64,000 nucleotides of DNA, taken from positions 1-64,000 of the forward strand of contig CAIKAF010000004.1 of NCBI GenBank assembly GCA_903825395.1, in the 5' to 3' direction. Of this stretch, positions 1 through 8,121 are shown piece after piece (within the stretch, counting starts at the first letter, position 1; each line of letters starts with the position of its first letter). Below the pieces are notes generated by a model, which made no database searches, had not been told where the DNA came from, and saw only the letters and a program-made list of their open reading frames with translations. Position numbers and translations under genes: made by a program. This stretch comes from an uncultured Flavobacteriales bacterium (lineage in GTDB: Bacteria > Bacteroidota > Bacteroidia > CAIKAF01).

Positions 1-50
1 ATACCCTGCTTTTGGCGAGGACTACTGCTGAAAGCCCGTAACCGCCCAAA
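1..50 (+). repeat. Partial copy A of the large palindromic intergenic repeat
   Basis: Only the right end is inside the window. It contains GGACTAC, TGAAAGCCCGT and CCGCCCAAA, which match the right ends of the full copies at 32743-32888 and 48654-48800. The left half lies outside the window. Confidence 0.7.
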
Positions 51-220
51 AAGAACACGTTTTAAGGAGAATTGACGGTACGATTCACTCTTAATTTTTC
101 CCGAAACCCTTTGCGAAATCAAAGCTTAGGGTGAAGCGTAGTGTGTTGGAAAGGGGATTTGTGCACCCACAACGATCAAGTAAATGGCATAGGACCTTCT
201 GTTTTTCTTAAACATGAAGT

Positions 221-243
221 GGACAGTGCCCCCCCCACTGTTC
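221..243 (-). terminator. Hairpin just after trhO, possible weak terminator
   Basis: GGACAGTG (221-228) can pair with CACTGTTC (236-243) around a loop of seven C. It lies directly 3' of the trhO stop on the minus strand. There is no clear U-run after it, so a terminator role is only suggested by position. Confidence 0.3.
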
Positions 244-244
244 A

Positions 245-1312
245 TTACTCGTGATCATCACCCATTGAACTGCTGGACGGATTCAATGTCGGCCTCAATC
301 TCGCCTTTTGATAGGTCCGCTTTGCTTCCTTTCCACGGCGTCGAATCCGCCGTTCTGAAATGGGCAACAACAATTCGGACTGGCAATCCTTAGAACAGCA
401 GCCCTGATGTTGTTCTGAACAAGAAGAACATTGAATGAAAAGCAAATGACATGCTTCGTTTTTGCAATTGGTATGGTCATCGCATGCTTCGCCACATTGA
501 TGGCAATGCGCTATAATTTCAGGGCTAATGCGCTCGCCCAAACGGTCATCAAAAACAAAATTTTTGCCAACAAATTTATTGGGAAGCTGTTGCTCTTTGG
601 TTTGACGGGCATATTCGATGATTCCCCCCTCCAACTGAAATACCTGCTGAAATCCTTTGTGGCGAAAATATGCTGAGGCTTTCTCACAGCGAATTCCGCC
701 AGTACAATACAACAAGACCGGGCTATTCTCTTTCCCCTTCAGCATTTCTTCTACAATGGGTAAACTGTCTCGAAATGTATCTACGTCAGGACAAACTGCT
801 CCTTGAAAATGACCCACTTCAGATTCATAATGGTTACGCATATCCACCACAATGGCATCTGGTCTCTCCATCATGTCATTAAACTCGCGCGCTTTTAAAT
901 GAGGCCCAGGCTGAGTTACATCGAAACTCAAATCAGAAAGTCCGTCGGCAACAATCTTTTCCCTCAGACGGACAATCAACTTTATAAACGACTTGGGACT
1001 TGACTCAACCGCTATATTTAAACGAATACCGTTTAAAAAATCAAAGGCATACAGCTGCGATTTAAATCGCTCAAATTGAGGTTCAGGAACTGAAATCTGA
1101 CCATTTATTCCTTCAGATGCCACATAGGTTCGTCCTAAAACCCCCAATTCGCTCCACTGCCTAAACAGAATGTTCCGAAATTCAACGGGATCTGCAATCT
1201 TGGCGTATTTATAAAATGACAACGTCACGCGAGACACTCCTTCCAACTCCAATTTGAGTCGAAGTGTTTCACGGTCATATTTGTTCGCTGGTAAGGTAGA
1301 ATAGTCTTTCAT
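245..1312 (-). CDS. trhO: tRNA uridine-34 hydroxylase, rhodanese family (TrhO)
   Basis: Oxygen-dependent tRNA U34 hydroxylase of the YceA/TrhO family, which makes 5-hydroxyuridine at the wobble base. About 355 residues. An N-terminal acylphosphatase-like domain is followed by a rhodanese domain with the family active-site loop CTGGIRCEKAS; the catalytic Cys is near residue 203. The C-terminal part is Cys-rich (CHQCGEAC, CKNEACH, CCSKDC) and probably binds metal. An upstream ATG at 1375 is in frame, but I prefer the ATG at 1312: a TACCTTTG box lies 9 bases upstream of it, and family members begin near here. Single gene, divergent from the men cluster. Confidence 0.9.
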   Translation of the reverse strand: MKDYSTLPANKYDRETLRLKLELEGVSRVTLSFYKYAKIADPVEFRNILFRQWSELGVLGRTYVASEGINGQISVPEPQFERFKSQLYAFDFLNGIRLNIAVESSPKSFIKLIVRLREKIVADGLSDLSFDVTQPGPHLKAREFNDMMERPDAIVVDMRNHYESEVGHFQGAVCPDVDTFRDSLPIVEEMLKGKENSPVLLYCTGGIRCEKASAYFRHKGFQQVFQLEGGIIEYARQTKEQQLPNKFVGKNFVFDDRLGERISPEIIAHCHQCGEACDDHTNCKNEACHLLFIQCSSCSEQHQGCCSKDCQSELLLPISERRIRRRGKEAKRTYQKARLRPTLNPSSSSMGDDHE

Positions 1313-1321
1313 AACCAAGGG

Positions 1322-1329
1322 CAAAGGTA
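1322..1329 (-). promoter_or_regulatory. Bacteroidota -7 box for trhO
   Basis: The minus strand reads TACCTTTG, fitting TAnnTTTG, 9 bases before the ATG at 1312. A TTG lies about 20 bases further upstream. It falls inside the longer open frame, which supports the shorter start. Confidence 0.45.
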
Positions 1330-1438
1330 CAAAACACCCTGGCTTAGGCAATGACAATTGGTACATCTTGCGCATTCTCTGGTACCCCTGCCCACAATTT
1401 ATTCATGCCCAAATCAAACAAAAGCTAAGGGAATGCTG

Positions 1439-1446
1439 TACTTTTG
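1439..1446 (+). promoter_or_regulatory. -7 box for the men operon
   Basis: TACTTTTG matches TAnnTTTG, 53 bases before the menB ATG. No convincing -33 TTTG is seen. No other promoter-like box lies between here and menE, consistent with one transcript. Confidence 0.4.
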
Positions 1447-1499
1447 CTAGCACCTTAAGTTTTGGCTAAAGCGAATCATTTACGCATAATTCTACCTAT

Positions 1500-2321
1500 A
1501 TGGGAAATCGAATTTGGAAACCAATAAAAACGTACACAGATATTCTCTTTGATGAATTTGAGGGCATTGCCCGGATTACAATAAATAGACCTGAAGTGTA
1601 TAACGCCTTTCGCCCTGAAACCAATATAGAAATGCTGGATGCATTTGATATCTGTAGAGAACGAGGCGACATTCGGGTGGTAGTATTAACCGGAGCCGGA
1701 GAAAAGGCCTTTTGTTCAGGGGGGGACCAAAATGTTAAGGGAACAGGAGGCTATATTGGTACCGATGGTGTTCCCCGATTGAATGTGTTAGATTTACATA
1801 AACGCATTCGATCTCTACCCAAACCCGTAATCGCTATGGTGAATGGTTATGCCATCGGGGGAGGCCATGTTTTACATGTGGTTTGCGACTTAACCATCGC
1901 CTCAGATAATGCCCGATTTGGACAAACAGGACCAAAGGTAGGTAGTTTTGATGCCGGATTTGGCAGCTCATACTTGGCACGACATGTAGGCCAAAAAAAA
2001 GCACGTGAAATATGGTTCTTGTGCAACCAATACACCGCCATCGAAGCTGAACAAATGGGAATGGTGAATAAGGTAGTTCCCTTCAATCAGCTTGAAGATA
2101 CTGTAGTAGAATGGTGCCAAACCATTATGAAGCGCTCTCCACTTGCAGTTCGAATGATAAAACGAGGGCTGAATGCCGAATTAGATGGACAAACTGGAAT
2201 TATGGAAATGGCCGGAGATGCAACTTTAATGTACTACTTATTGGAAGAAGCTCAGGAAGGCAAAAATGCCTTTCTTGAAAAGCGAGACCCTGACTTTTCT
2301 AAATTCCCTAGATTCCCATAA
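1500..2321 (+). CDS. menB: 1,4-dihydroxy-2-naphthoyl-CoA synthase (MenB)
   Basis: Crotonase-fold enzyme that cyclises O-succinylbenzoyl-CoA to 1,4-dihydroxy-2-naphthoyl-CoA in menaquinone synthesis. Its 273 residues match the family length. Seen: the CoA/oxyanion segment [11 protein letters not shown], the GYAIGGGH turn, the MenB-typical [13 protein letters not shown] with the conserved Asp, and the C-terminal [11 protein letters not shown] tail. First gene of a tight menB-menA-menC-menE run: 2 bases to menA. menF, menD and menH, often found just upstream in Bacteroidota, are not here; trhO occupies that side on the other strand. Confidence 0.95.
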   Translation: MGNRIWKPIKTYTDILFDEFEGIARITINRPEVYNAFRPETNIEMLDAFDICRERGDIRVVVLTGAGEKAFCSGGDQNVKGTGGYIGTDGVPRLNVLDLHKRIRSLPKPVIAMVNGYAIGGGHVLHVVCDLTIASDNARFGQTGPKVGSFDAGFGSSYLARHVGQKKAREIWFLCNQYTAIEAEQMGMVNKVVPFNQLEDTVVEWCQTIMKRSPLAVRMIKRGLNAELDGQTGIMEMAGDATLMYYLLEEAQEGKNAFLEKRDPDFSKFPRFP

Positions 2322-2323
2322 CC

Positions 2324-3232
2324 ATGCAATTTAACGCTTGGATTTCTGCTTTAAGGCTACGAACGCTACCCCTTGCTATTTCAGGTATCGCCTCCGGTGC
2401 TGCAATTTCAATCCACGCAGGACATTCAAACGCCGTATTAACAAGCCTATGCATGGCGACGGCGGCAATGCTTCAAATCTTAAGCAATCTTGCCAATGAT
2501 TATGGAGATTTTAGCAGGGGAACCGACAACAATCAGAGGGTAGGGCCAGAACGCGCCTTGCAATCCGGCCGCATTCAACCAAGGACGATGCTTTTCGCCA
2601 TTTGGACAACGGGGATTCTGGCAGGAGGACTTGCCCTTTTAACCATAGGGGTGGCTTTCCCTACTGAACTATGGTGGGAGGCCATTGGCTTTATTGGTTT
2701 GGGCGCTGCCGCTTTGTGGTCAGCCATCAATTACACGATGGGAAAGAACCCGTATGGATATGCAGGCATGGGCGATGCTTTTGTTGGCTTCTTTTTTGGA
2801 TTTGTTGCCGTTATTGGAACCTCCTGGCTGCATACCTTAGCCTTTCAACCCTCGGCCATCGGACCCGCCATTGGAATGGCTGGATTTAGTATGGCGGTCC
2901 TACATATGAACAACATGCGCGATCAGGTCGGCGATGCTGCATCAGGAAAAATAACCCTTGCCGTTCGGTTTGGCATGGCAGGAGGCAAAACCTATCACCT
3001 CATTCTTATCTGCCTGGGTTTGATTGGGTGGTGGACTGCCATCGGAATTGAAAACGTAGACCCTTTAAATGCGCTGATTTGGCTTGCCCCAGGAACACTA
3101 CTTTCGATTTTTCAAGCCCTTGGTGCCTCTATGGCAAAAAACTATACATCATTCGATGGCTGGCTAAAAATCATGGTCTTGGCTTGCCTAAGTATGGCCA
3201 TGGGCTTCACAGGCCTCTTACTTTATTCCTAA
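2324..3232 (+). CDS. menA: 1,4-dihydroxy-2-naphthoate polyprenyltransferase (MenA)
   Basis: Integral-membrane UbiA-family prenyltransferase that attaches the isoprenoid tail to 1,4-dihydroxy-2-naphthoate, giving demethylmenaquinone. 302 residues with about eight to nine hydrophobic segments. The first Asp-rich motif is NDYGDFSRGTD and the second is NNMRDQVGDAASGK, both typical of MenA. It begins 2 bases after menB and ends 4 bases before menC, so co-translation is likely. Confidence 0.93.
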   Translation: MQFNAWISALRLRTLPLAISGIASGAAISIHAGHSNAVLTSLCMATAAMLQILSNLANDYGDFSRGTDNNQRVGPERALQSGRIQPRTMLFAIWTTGILAGGLALLTIGVAFPTELWWEAIGFIGLGAAALWSAINYTMGKNPYGYAGMGDAFVGFFFGFVAVIGTSWLHTLAFQPSAIGPAIGMAGFSMAVLHMNNMRDQVGDAASGKITLAVRFGMAGGKTYHLILICLGLIGWWTAIGIENVDPLNALIWLAPGTLLSIFQALGASMAKNYTSFDGWLKIMVLACLSMAMGFTGLLLYS

Positions 3233-3236
3233 ATCC

Positions 3237-4337
3237 ATGGCTGATTCTTTAGATGTTTTTGACCGAATTCGAAATTTGGAATTCCCCTCCGGATTAAAAG
3301 CGGAGTGGTTCCCGTATTCACTTCAATTTAATACCCCTGCAAAAACTTCAAGAGGGGTGATGCATCAACATCAGGTAGCATATCTTAAAATTTGGCATCC
3401 CCAGTATCCAGAACAAGTCGGTTGGGGAGAAGCTGCTCCATTACCCGGCTTGAGCATTGAAAGCATGGGTATGGTGGAAGAAGCGCTAAACCACATCGCC
3501 GCACAACCCGACAAAAGCATTTCCATGTTGGACTCCCCTTTAGAGGTAGTCCCATCCGTCATGTTTGCTTTAGAACAGGCGCTGCTTGATTTGGAAAACC
3601 AGGGACAGCAAAAACCCTTCCCCAGTAAGTTCACCGATGGCCGCGACCTGATTCCCATCAATGGGTTAATCTGGATGGCTCAACCCAATGAAATGGCCGC
3701 GGCCATTCAAACAAAAATAGATGAAGGCTACCCCTGCCTGAAAATGAAAATCGGCACTTCCGACCGCAACTCTGAAATGGAACTGCTTCATAACTTGAGA
3801 AGATATTTTGGACCCGAGGTACTTGAAATTCGAGTAGATGCAAATGGGGCATTCAAACTCCACGAAATTGATGCCGTTCTCTCAGAACTGGGAGATTTGG
3901 CCATTCACTCCATTGAACAGCCCATTGCACCTGGACAGTGGGAAGAATTGGCAGAAATTTGCCGGTGGAGTCCTGTGCCCATAGCCCTTGACGAAGAATT
4001 AATTGGTCTGAGAAGCCTAGATGAAAAACGGGAATTGGTAGAAACCATTTTGCCCCAATACTTGATTCTAAAACCCTCTTTATTGGGAGGATTTAGACAA
4101 GCTCAAGATTGGATTGATGCAGCCGAGGAAGTCGGGATTCATTGGTGGGCCACTTCTGCATTGGAATCGAATGTAGCTTTAAACTCAATTTCCCAATGGG
4201 TATATTCCTTGCAAAATCCCATGCCTCAAGGTTTAGGAACCGGGCAACTCTATACCAATAATATAGAAGGACCTCTACACCTTGAAGGACCTGCCCTGCG
4301 GTTTAATCCTGACCTGCCCTGGAAATGGCCCCGGTAA
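3237..4337 (+). CDS. menC: o-succinylbenzoate synthase (MenC)
   Basis: Enolase-superfamily dehydratase that converts SHCHC to o-succinylbenzoate in the menaquinone pathway. 366 residues. The catalytic set is visible in order: KMKIG (KxK), RVDANGAF (metal Asp), SIEQP (metal Glu), ALDEEL (metal Asp), and LILKPSLLGG (second Lys). The 3' end overlaps the start of menE by 13 bases, a translational-coupling arrangement. N-acylamino-acid racemases share this fold, but the men context fixes the role. Confidence 0.92.
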   Translation: MADSLDVFDRIRNLEFPSGLKAEWFPYSLQFNTPAKTSRGVMHQHQVAYLKIWHPQYPEQVGWGEAAPLPGLSIESMGMVEEALNHIAAQPDKSISMLDSPLEVVPSVMFALEQALLDLENQGQQKPFPSKFTDGRDLIPINGLIWMAQPNEMAAAIQTKIDEGYPCLKMKIGTSDRNSEMELLHNLRRYFGPEVLEIRVDANGAFKLHEIDAVLSELGDLAIHSIEQPIAPGQWEELAEICRWSPVPIALDEELIGLRSLDEKRELVETILPQYLILKPSLLGGFRQAQDWIDAAEEVGIHWWATSALESNVALNSISQWVYSLQNPMPQGLGTGQLYTNNIEGPLHLEGPALRFNPDLPWKWPR

Positions 4338-5392
4338 TTCTAAATCCAAGCCCAGCAGGAATTCAAAACCTCCCCAACGAGCATCCTGAATATGAACTGT
4401 TTGTTCGCATTTGGGACAATTGGTTTTCTTCAGATCCATTAATGCCTTTTACTACATCCGGCTCCTCTGGCGCTCCAAAAGAATACCATTTCAATAGGAA
4501 TCAGGTACGAACATCCGCCCAGTTAACCGCCTCATGGCTACAGGCAAGTCCGCCCCTGAACTGGTTGCTGTGCCTTCCTATTTCTTTTGTTGCCGGGCGC
4601 ATGGTCCTATATAGAGCCTTAATTTCAAATACACCGCTGCAAGTACTAATTCCAAAAGCTCAACCCATTGAAGGCCCCCTTCTCTCCAATGCAGTTTCTC
4701 TGACTCCTGCCATGCTTGCCGAAGCCTTAAAAAGTCAAACTGCTGCCAACGCACTTTCCAAATTTCAACATATTTTGCTGGGGGGCGGACAATTGAATAG
4801 ACAGCTTGAAATGGCCATCGAAAGCTGGTCGCCGATTTTACCCCAAATTTGGCATACCTACGGTATGACTGAAACCTTAACTCATGTTGGAGCACGACAA
4901 GTATCCCCCAAAAAAGAAATTCGATTTAAACCCATTGACCCAAGCATTCAATGGAACTTGAACGCACAAGGCCTTGAAATCTTCCACCCAAAACTTCAAA
5001 AAGAACCCATTCAAACCTCCGATGCCGGAGAAATCTCCAACAATGGCGAATTTCTTTGGACTGGAAGAATGGATTTTCTGCTCAAGGTGGGAGGGAAAAA
5101 AGTCTGGCCCGAAGTGCTGGAACGAAAATTAATCCATGAATACGATAGACGGTTGCCCAATTTCTATTTTTCAGGAACACCCCACGACACCCTCGGACAC
5201 AGTATAGTCATGGTTTTTCAGGAAGAGCCCCAAGAATGGGAAGGCTTAATTGCATACATCCGGAAATGGCACGGGGCAGATCGACCAAGCCAATATTGCA
5301 TACGACCTCAAGACTTCGATACCTCTAAGGACAAAATAAAACGGCAAAAGACATTAGCCAAAGAAGACCTAAAACCCTGGCCTACACGCTGA
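4325..5392 (+). CDS. menE: O-succinylbenzoate-CoA ligase, short form (MenE)
   Basis: Adenylate-forming enzyme that activates o-succinylbenzoate to its CoA ester, the MenB substrate precursor. The P-loop-like motif TTSGSSGAPKEY, YGMTETLTHVG, the WTGRMDF hinge region, and a C-terminal Lys (KDKIKRQK) in the mobile domain are all visible. At 355 residues it is about 100 shorter than the classic bacterial MenE because the N-terminal part is reduced; I believe this is usual in Bacteroidota. Last gene of the men run, overlapping menC, and convergent with the thioredoxin-like gene 15 bases away. Confidence 0.88.
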   Translation: MAPVILNPSPAGIQNLPNEHPEYELFVRIWDNWFSSDPLMPFTTSGSSGAPKEYHFNRNQVRTSAQLTASWLQASPPLNWLLCLPISFVAGRMVLYRALISNTPLQVLIPKAQPIEGPLLSNAVSLTPAMLAEALKSQTAANALSKFQHILLGGGQLNRQLEMAIESWSPILPQIWHTYGMTETLTHVGARQVSPKKEIRFKPIDPSIQWNLNAQGLEIFHPKLQKEPIQTSDAGEISNNGEFLWTGRMDFLLKVGGKKVWPEVLERKLIHEYDRRLPNFYFSGTPHDTLGHSIVMVFQEEPQEWEGLIAYIRKWHGADRPSQYCIRPQDFDTSKDKIKRQKTLAKEDLKPWPTR

Positions 5393-5407
5393 AGAAACGG
5401 TTTGAAA

Positions 5408-5935
5408 TTACAATTTGCTTTTAAATTCCTTCAAAAACTCATCGTAGGTTTTGGTCAAATAAATTCCGGTTCCAAAAAAATTCAAAATAGGCTCTAAATC
5501 ATTTGGGGTTTTGTATCCTGGCAAGGGCTGTAGTGGAGTCATCGATTTATCAAGAAAAACCAAGGTTGGATAGCTCAATTTTCCCTGAGTAAGGGCGGCG
5601 GCGAGTTCATGATACCCCCGTTGCCCGCTAGCCACAAACTTAAAAATTCGACCCTTAAAATTAACCTCAGGTTTTTGCTCGGCATCAAACTTTACAGGAT
5701 AAAAATAGGTGGAAAGCACCCGCGCAATCTCAGGATTCGAAAAAGTACGTTGATCCATTACCTTACACCATCCGCACCAATCCGTGTATAAATCAATCAT
5801 CACTGGCCGGGGTTCCTTTTCATTTAAAATCAAGGCCTCTTCAATGGAATACCACGTTAGTGGCTTAGATAGGGTTGCATCTTGAGCATAGCTCAAAAAT
5901 GGAATGCTTAGCAGCAAATAGAAAACATATTTCAT
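5408..5935 (-). CDS. Secreted thioredoxin-fold protein
   Basis: A 175-residue protein with a cleavable signal peptide (ends near SYAQ, residue 18) and a thioredoxin-like domain of the DUF255/thioredoxin_7 type. The redox motif TDWCGWCKVMD lies near residues 51-61, and the cis-Pro region reads LSYPTLVFLD. It probably acts as a periplasmic thiol reductase or isomerase; the partner is unknown. Monocistronic and convergent with menE. Confidence 0.82.
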   Translation of the reverse strand: MKYVFYLLLSIPFLSYAQDATLSKPLTWYSIEEALILNEKEPRPVMIDLYTDWCGWCKVMDQRTFSNPEIARVLSTYFYPVKFDAEQKPEVNFKGRIFKFVASGQRGYHELAAALTQGKLSYPTLVFLDKSMTPLQPLPGYKTPNDLEPILNFFGTGIYLTKTYDEFLKEFKSKL

Positions 5936-6374
5936 ACCTCAATGATACGAAATTGAAGGCAGTCTTGTTGTGAAAAAAGCGTTAAAGCTCCATCAAAACT
6001 ACTTCAAAAGACGCTTTTGGAAGTGTCCATGGCTTTAAATGCATTCATCCTTTATGTTTTCAATAAGAACCAGCACCCAATTCTAAGCTAAGCATTTGCA
6101 AAATCGAAATGCCCAATCCCCTATGTCTCCTTTTTGCCGACTGGGAGTAATCCTTTGTGGTAAAAACAATCCCCTCGGCATACGAAATAAAAAAACAACC
6201 TCGCTCAACCGCACCGCCTTTAAATCAAAAAACCAAGAAACTAAAACCTTCGACAATTATCAACAAAATCTTACCCAGACTTTAAATCCCCCTGTATTAG
6301 CCCTTCGTCACCATAGTTACGGATATATAACCATTACGTAATATTTACTTAATCGACCGCCCAATATCCCCATC
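5936..6374. other. Intergenic, no gene recognised
   Basis: About 440 bases between divergently oriented genes. An open frame at 6096-6341 (+) has no recognisable domain or signal peptide and low-complexity composition, so I do not call it a gene. The last 60 bases become AT-rich and lead into the -7 box at 6375. Confidence 0.5.
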
Positions 6375-6382
6375 TATCTTTG
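6375..6382 (+). promoter_or_regulatory. -7 box for the T9SS protein gene
   Basis: TATCTTTG matches TAnnTTTG, 18 bases before the ATG at 6401. It supports that ATG and argues against the in-frame TTG at 6380, which overlaps the box. Confidence 0.5.
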
Positions 6383-6400
6383 CGGCAAAACAAGCAAAAA

Positions 6401-8053
6401 ATGAAACATTTCTTACACGCCGCAACCCTTCTTTTGGGAACTTCAGTGGCCGTAGCCCAAACGGTTACCGTTACTGACGCCGACATCAATGCCGGCCAAA
6501 CTGTAAACTGGGTAAACACCAACACTTATGTTTTGGATGGCCCTGTTTATGTAGAAGCAGGTGCTACCCTGAATATTCAGGCGGGCACCATAATTAAAGG
6601 AAAAGCTCAAGCTCAAGGATCTCCAGCTTCAGCCTTATTTATTTCTCGCGGAGGTAAAATCAATGCAGTGGGTACACCAAGCCAGCCGATCATTTTCACC
6701 GCTGAGGCAGATGATGTCACCAATCCTGCCGACTTGGATGAGACCGACCGCGGTTTGTGGGGCGGTGTAGTTATTCTTGGGTACGGCATAACTAAAAACG
6801 CCGGGGTTGATACCTTCCAGGTTGAAGGAGTTGCCGGAAATGAGCCGCGCGCTTTGATGGGCGGCACAGACAACACAGATAATTCTGGAACGCTGAAGTA
6901 CGTTTCCATCCGCCATGCCGGTTTTGAAATCGGACCCGGAAACGAATTGAACGGCCTGACTCTTGGAGCCGTAGGCTCAGGAACTACCTTAGAATACATC
7001 GAGGTTTTTGCCTGCTCTGACGATGGCATCGAGTTCTTCGGCGGCGCCGCCAATTTAAAATATGCTGTTTCTTCCATGAACTCAGATGATTCTTTCGACT
7101 GGGATTTAGGCTACCGCGGAAAAGGTCAGTTTTGGTTCGCCATTCAAGCGGCTGACGAAGGAAATCATTTGTTCGAAGTAGATGGAGCCATCCCAGATGC
7201 TGGTCCAGTTTGGTCTCAACCAACGGTTTTTAACGCCACCCTAATCGGATCTGGAGCCGCAAACACCACCAATTCAAACAACACCATTGCTTTGTTGTGG
7301 CGCGACGCTACCGGCGGATACCTGAACAATTCGATTGTCTATGATTACGCCAACAAAGGCTTGGAAGTAGAAGACTTAGCCATGGCCTCTGGAATTGACT
7401 CTTACAAGCGCATGCAAGATGGAGAATTGGCTTTCAACAATAACGTTTGGTTTGCTTTCGGTGCTGGAAACACCCTTGATACAGCTGGTTTTATTAAGGT
7501 AACAAACGCTTCTACATCCGAGGATGCTGACTGCTCTGATTTGATTACCCACCTAGGTTCTAAAGGAAATGCCGTTACCGATCCAGGACTATTAAGCATC
7601 GGCCGTACTGCCAACAACATGCTAGATCCTCGCCCCGATGGTAACGTAGCTCAAATCACGTCAAATATGTTTACCTATCCAAACAACGACCCATTCTTTA
7701 CGCCTGTTACCTACAAAGGAGCTTTTGCTCCAAACGGCACAGAATGGTTGCGCGGTTGGACCGCCTTAGACCAAAACGGATATTTGAAAGTAAATTCATC
7801 CATAGCCGTTCAACAAAATCAAGTATCTGTATTCCCTAACCCTGCTTCTTCTCAGGTGGTTGTTGCCATGCAAGGCGCTTCTGAAAATGCCCGTGTAATG
7901 ATGACCGACATGACAGGAAAAACAACCGCAGTAGCCGAAGGGAACAGCAACAACCTTAGCATCGATTTGTCTTCCGTTTCTGCCGGAATGTATGTGCTAC
8001 ATGTGCATACTTCAACCCGCACCGGCAACGTAAAACTAGTGGTAAACAAGTAA
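6401..8053 (+). CDS. T9SS-exported surface protein, beta-helix-like
   Basis: 550 residues starting with a clear signal peptide (MKHFLHAATLLLGTSVAVAQ). The body begins with a segment typical of right-handed beta-helix proteins (VEAGATLNIQAGTIIKGK, then ALFISRGGKINAVGT) and contains a conserved SDDGIEFFGG region. The last ~75 residues form a type A T9SS sorting domain (VFPNPASSQ near its start, SAGMYVLHV, KLVVNK at the end), so the product is exported and probably surface-anchored. It sits directly before a TonB-dependent receptor, separated by a strong terminator. A ligand-capture role for the receptor is inference; the substrate is unknown. Confidence 0.85.
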   Translation: MKHFLHAATLLLGTSVAVAQTVTVTDADINAGQTVNWVNTNTYVLDGPVYVEAGATLNIQAGTIIKGKAQAQGSPASALFISRGGKINAVGTPSQPIIFTAEADDVTNPADLDETDRGLWGGVVILGYGITKNAGVDTFQVEGVAGNEPRALMGGTDNTDNSGTLKYVSIRHAGFEIGPGNELNGLTLGAVGSGTTLEYIEVFACSDDGIEFFGGAANLKYAVSSMNSDDSFDWDLGYRGKGQFWFAIQAADEGNHLFEVDGAIPDAGPVWSQPTVFNATLIGSGAANTTNSNNTIALLWRDATGGYLNNSIVYDYANKGLEVEDLAMASGIDSYKRMQDGELAFNNNVWFAFGAGNTLDTAGFIKVTNASTSEDADCSDLITHLGSKGNAVTDPGLLSIGRTANNMLDPRPDGNVAQITSNMFTYPNNDPFFTPVTYKGAFAPNGTEWLRGWTALDQNGYLKVNSSIAVQQNQVSVFPNPASSQVVVAMQGASENARVMMTDMTGKTTAVAEGNSNNLSIDLSSVSAGMYVLHVHTSTRTGNVKLVVNK

Positions 8054-8072
8054 TTATTTCTAATAGGTGTTC

Positions 8073-8107
8073 AGGAAAGAGGCAGACTTCGGTCTGTCTC
8101 TTTTCCT
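8073..8107 (+). terminator. Rho-independent terminator with TTCG loop
   Basis: A stem of about 15 pairs closes on a TTCG tetraloop at 8088-8091. The 3' arm contains a T-run (8101-8104). It lies 20 bases after the T9SS gene and 15 before the receptor gene, so it could terminate the first transcript or attenuate read-through into the receptor. Confidence 0.8.
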
Positions 8108-8121
8108 ATTAAAACAGGTGT

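Noticed and set aside
6096..6341. 81-residue open frame upstream of the T9SS gene
   Set aside because: No domain, signal peptide or promoter box; the composition looks like non-coding AT-rich DNA.
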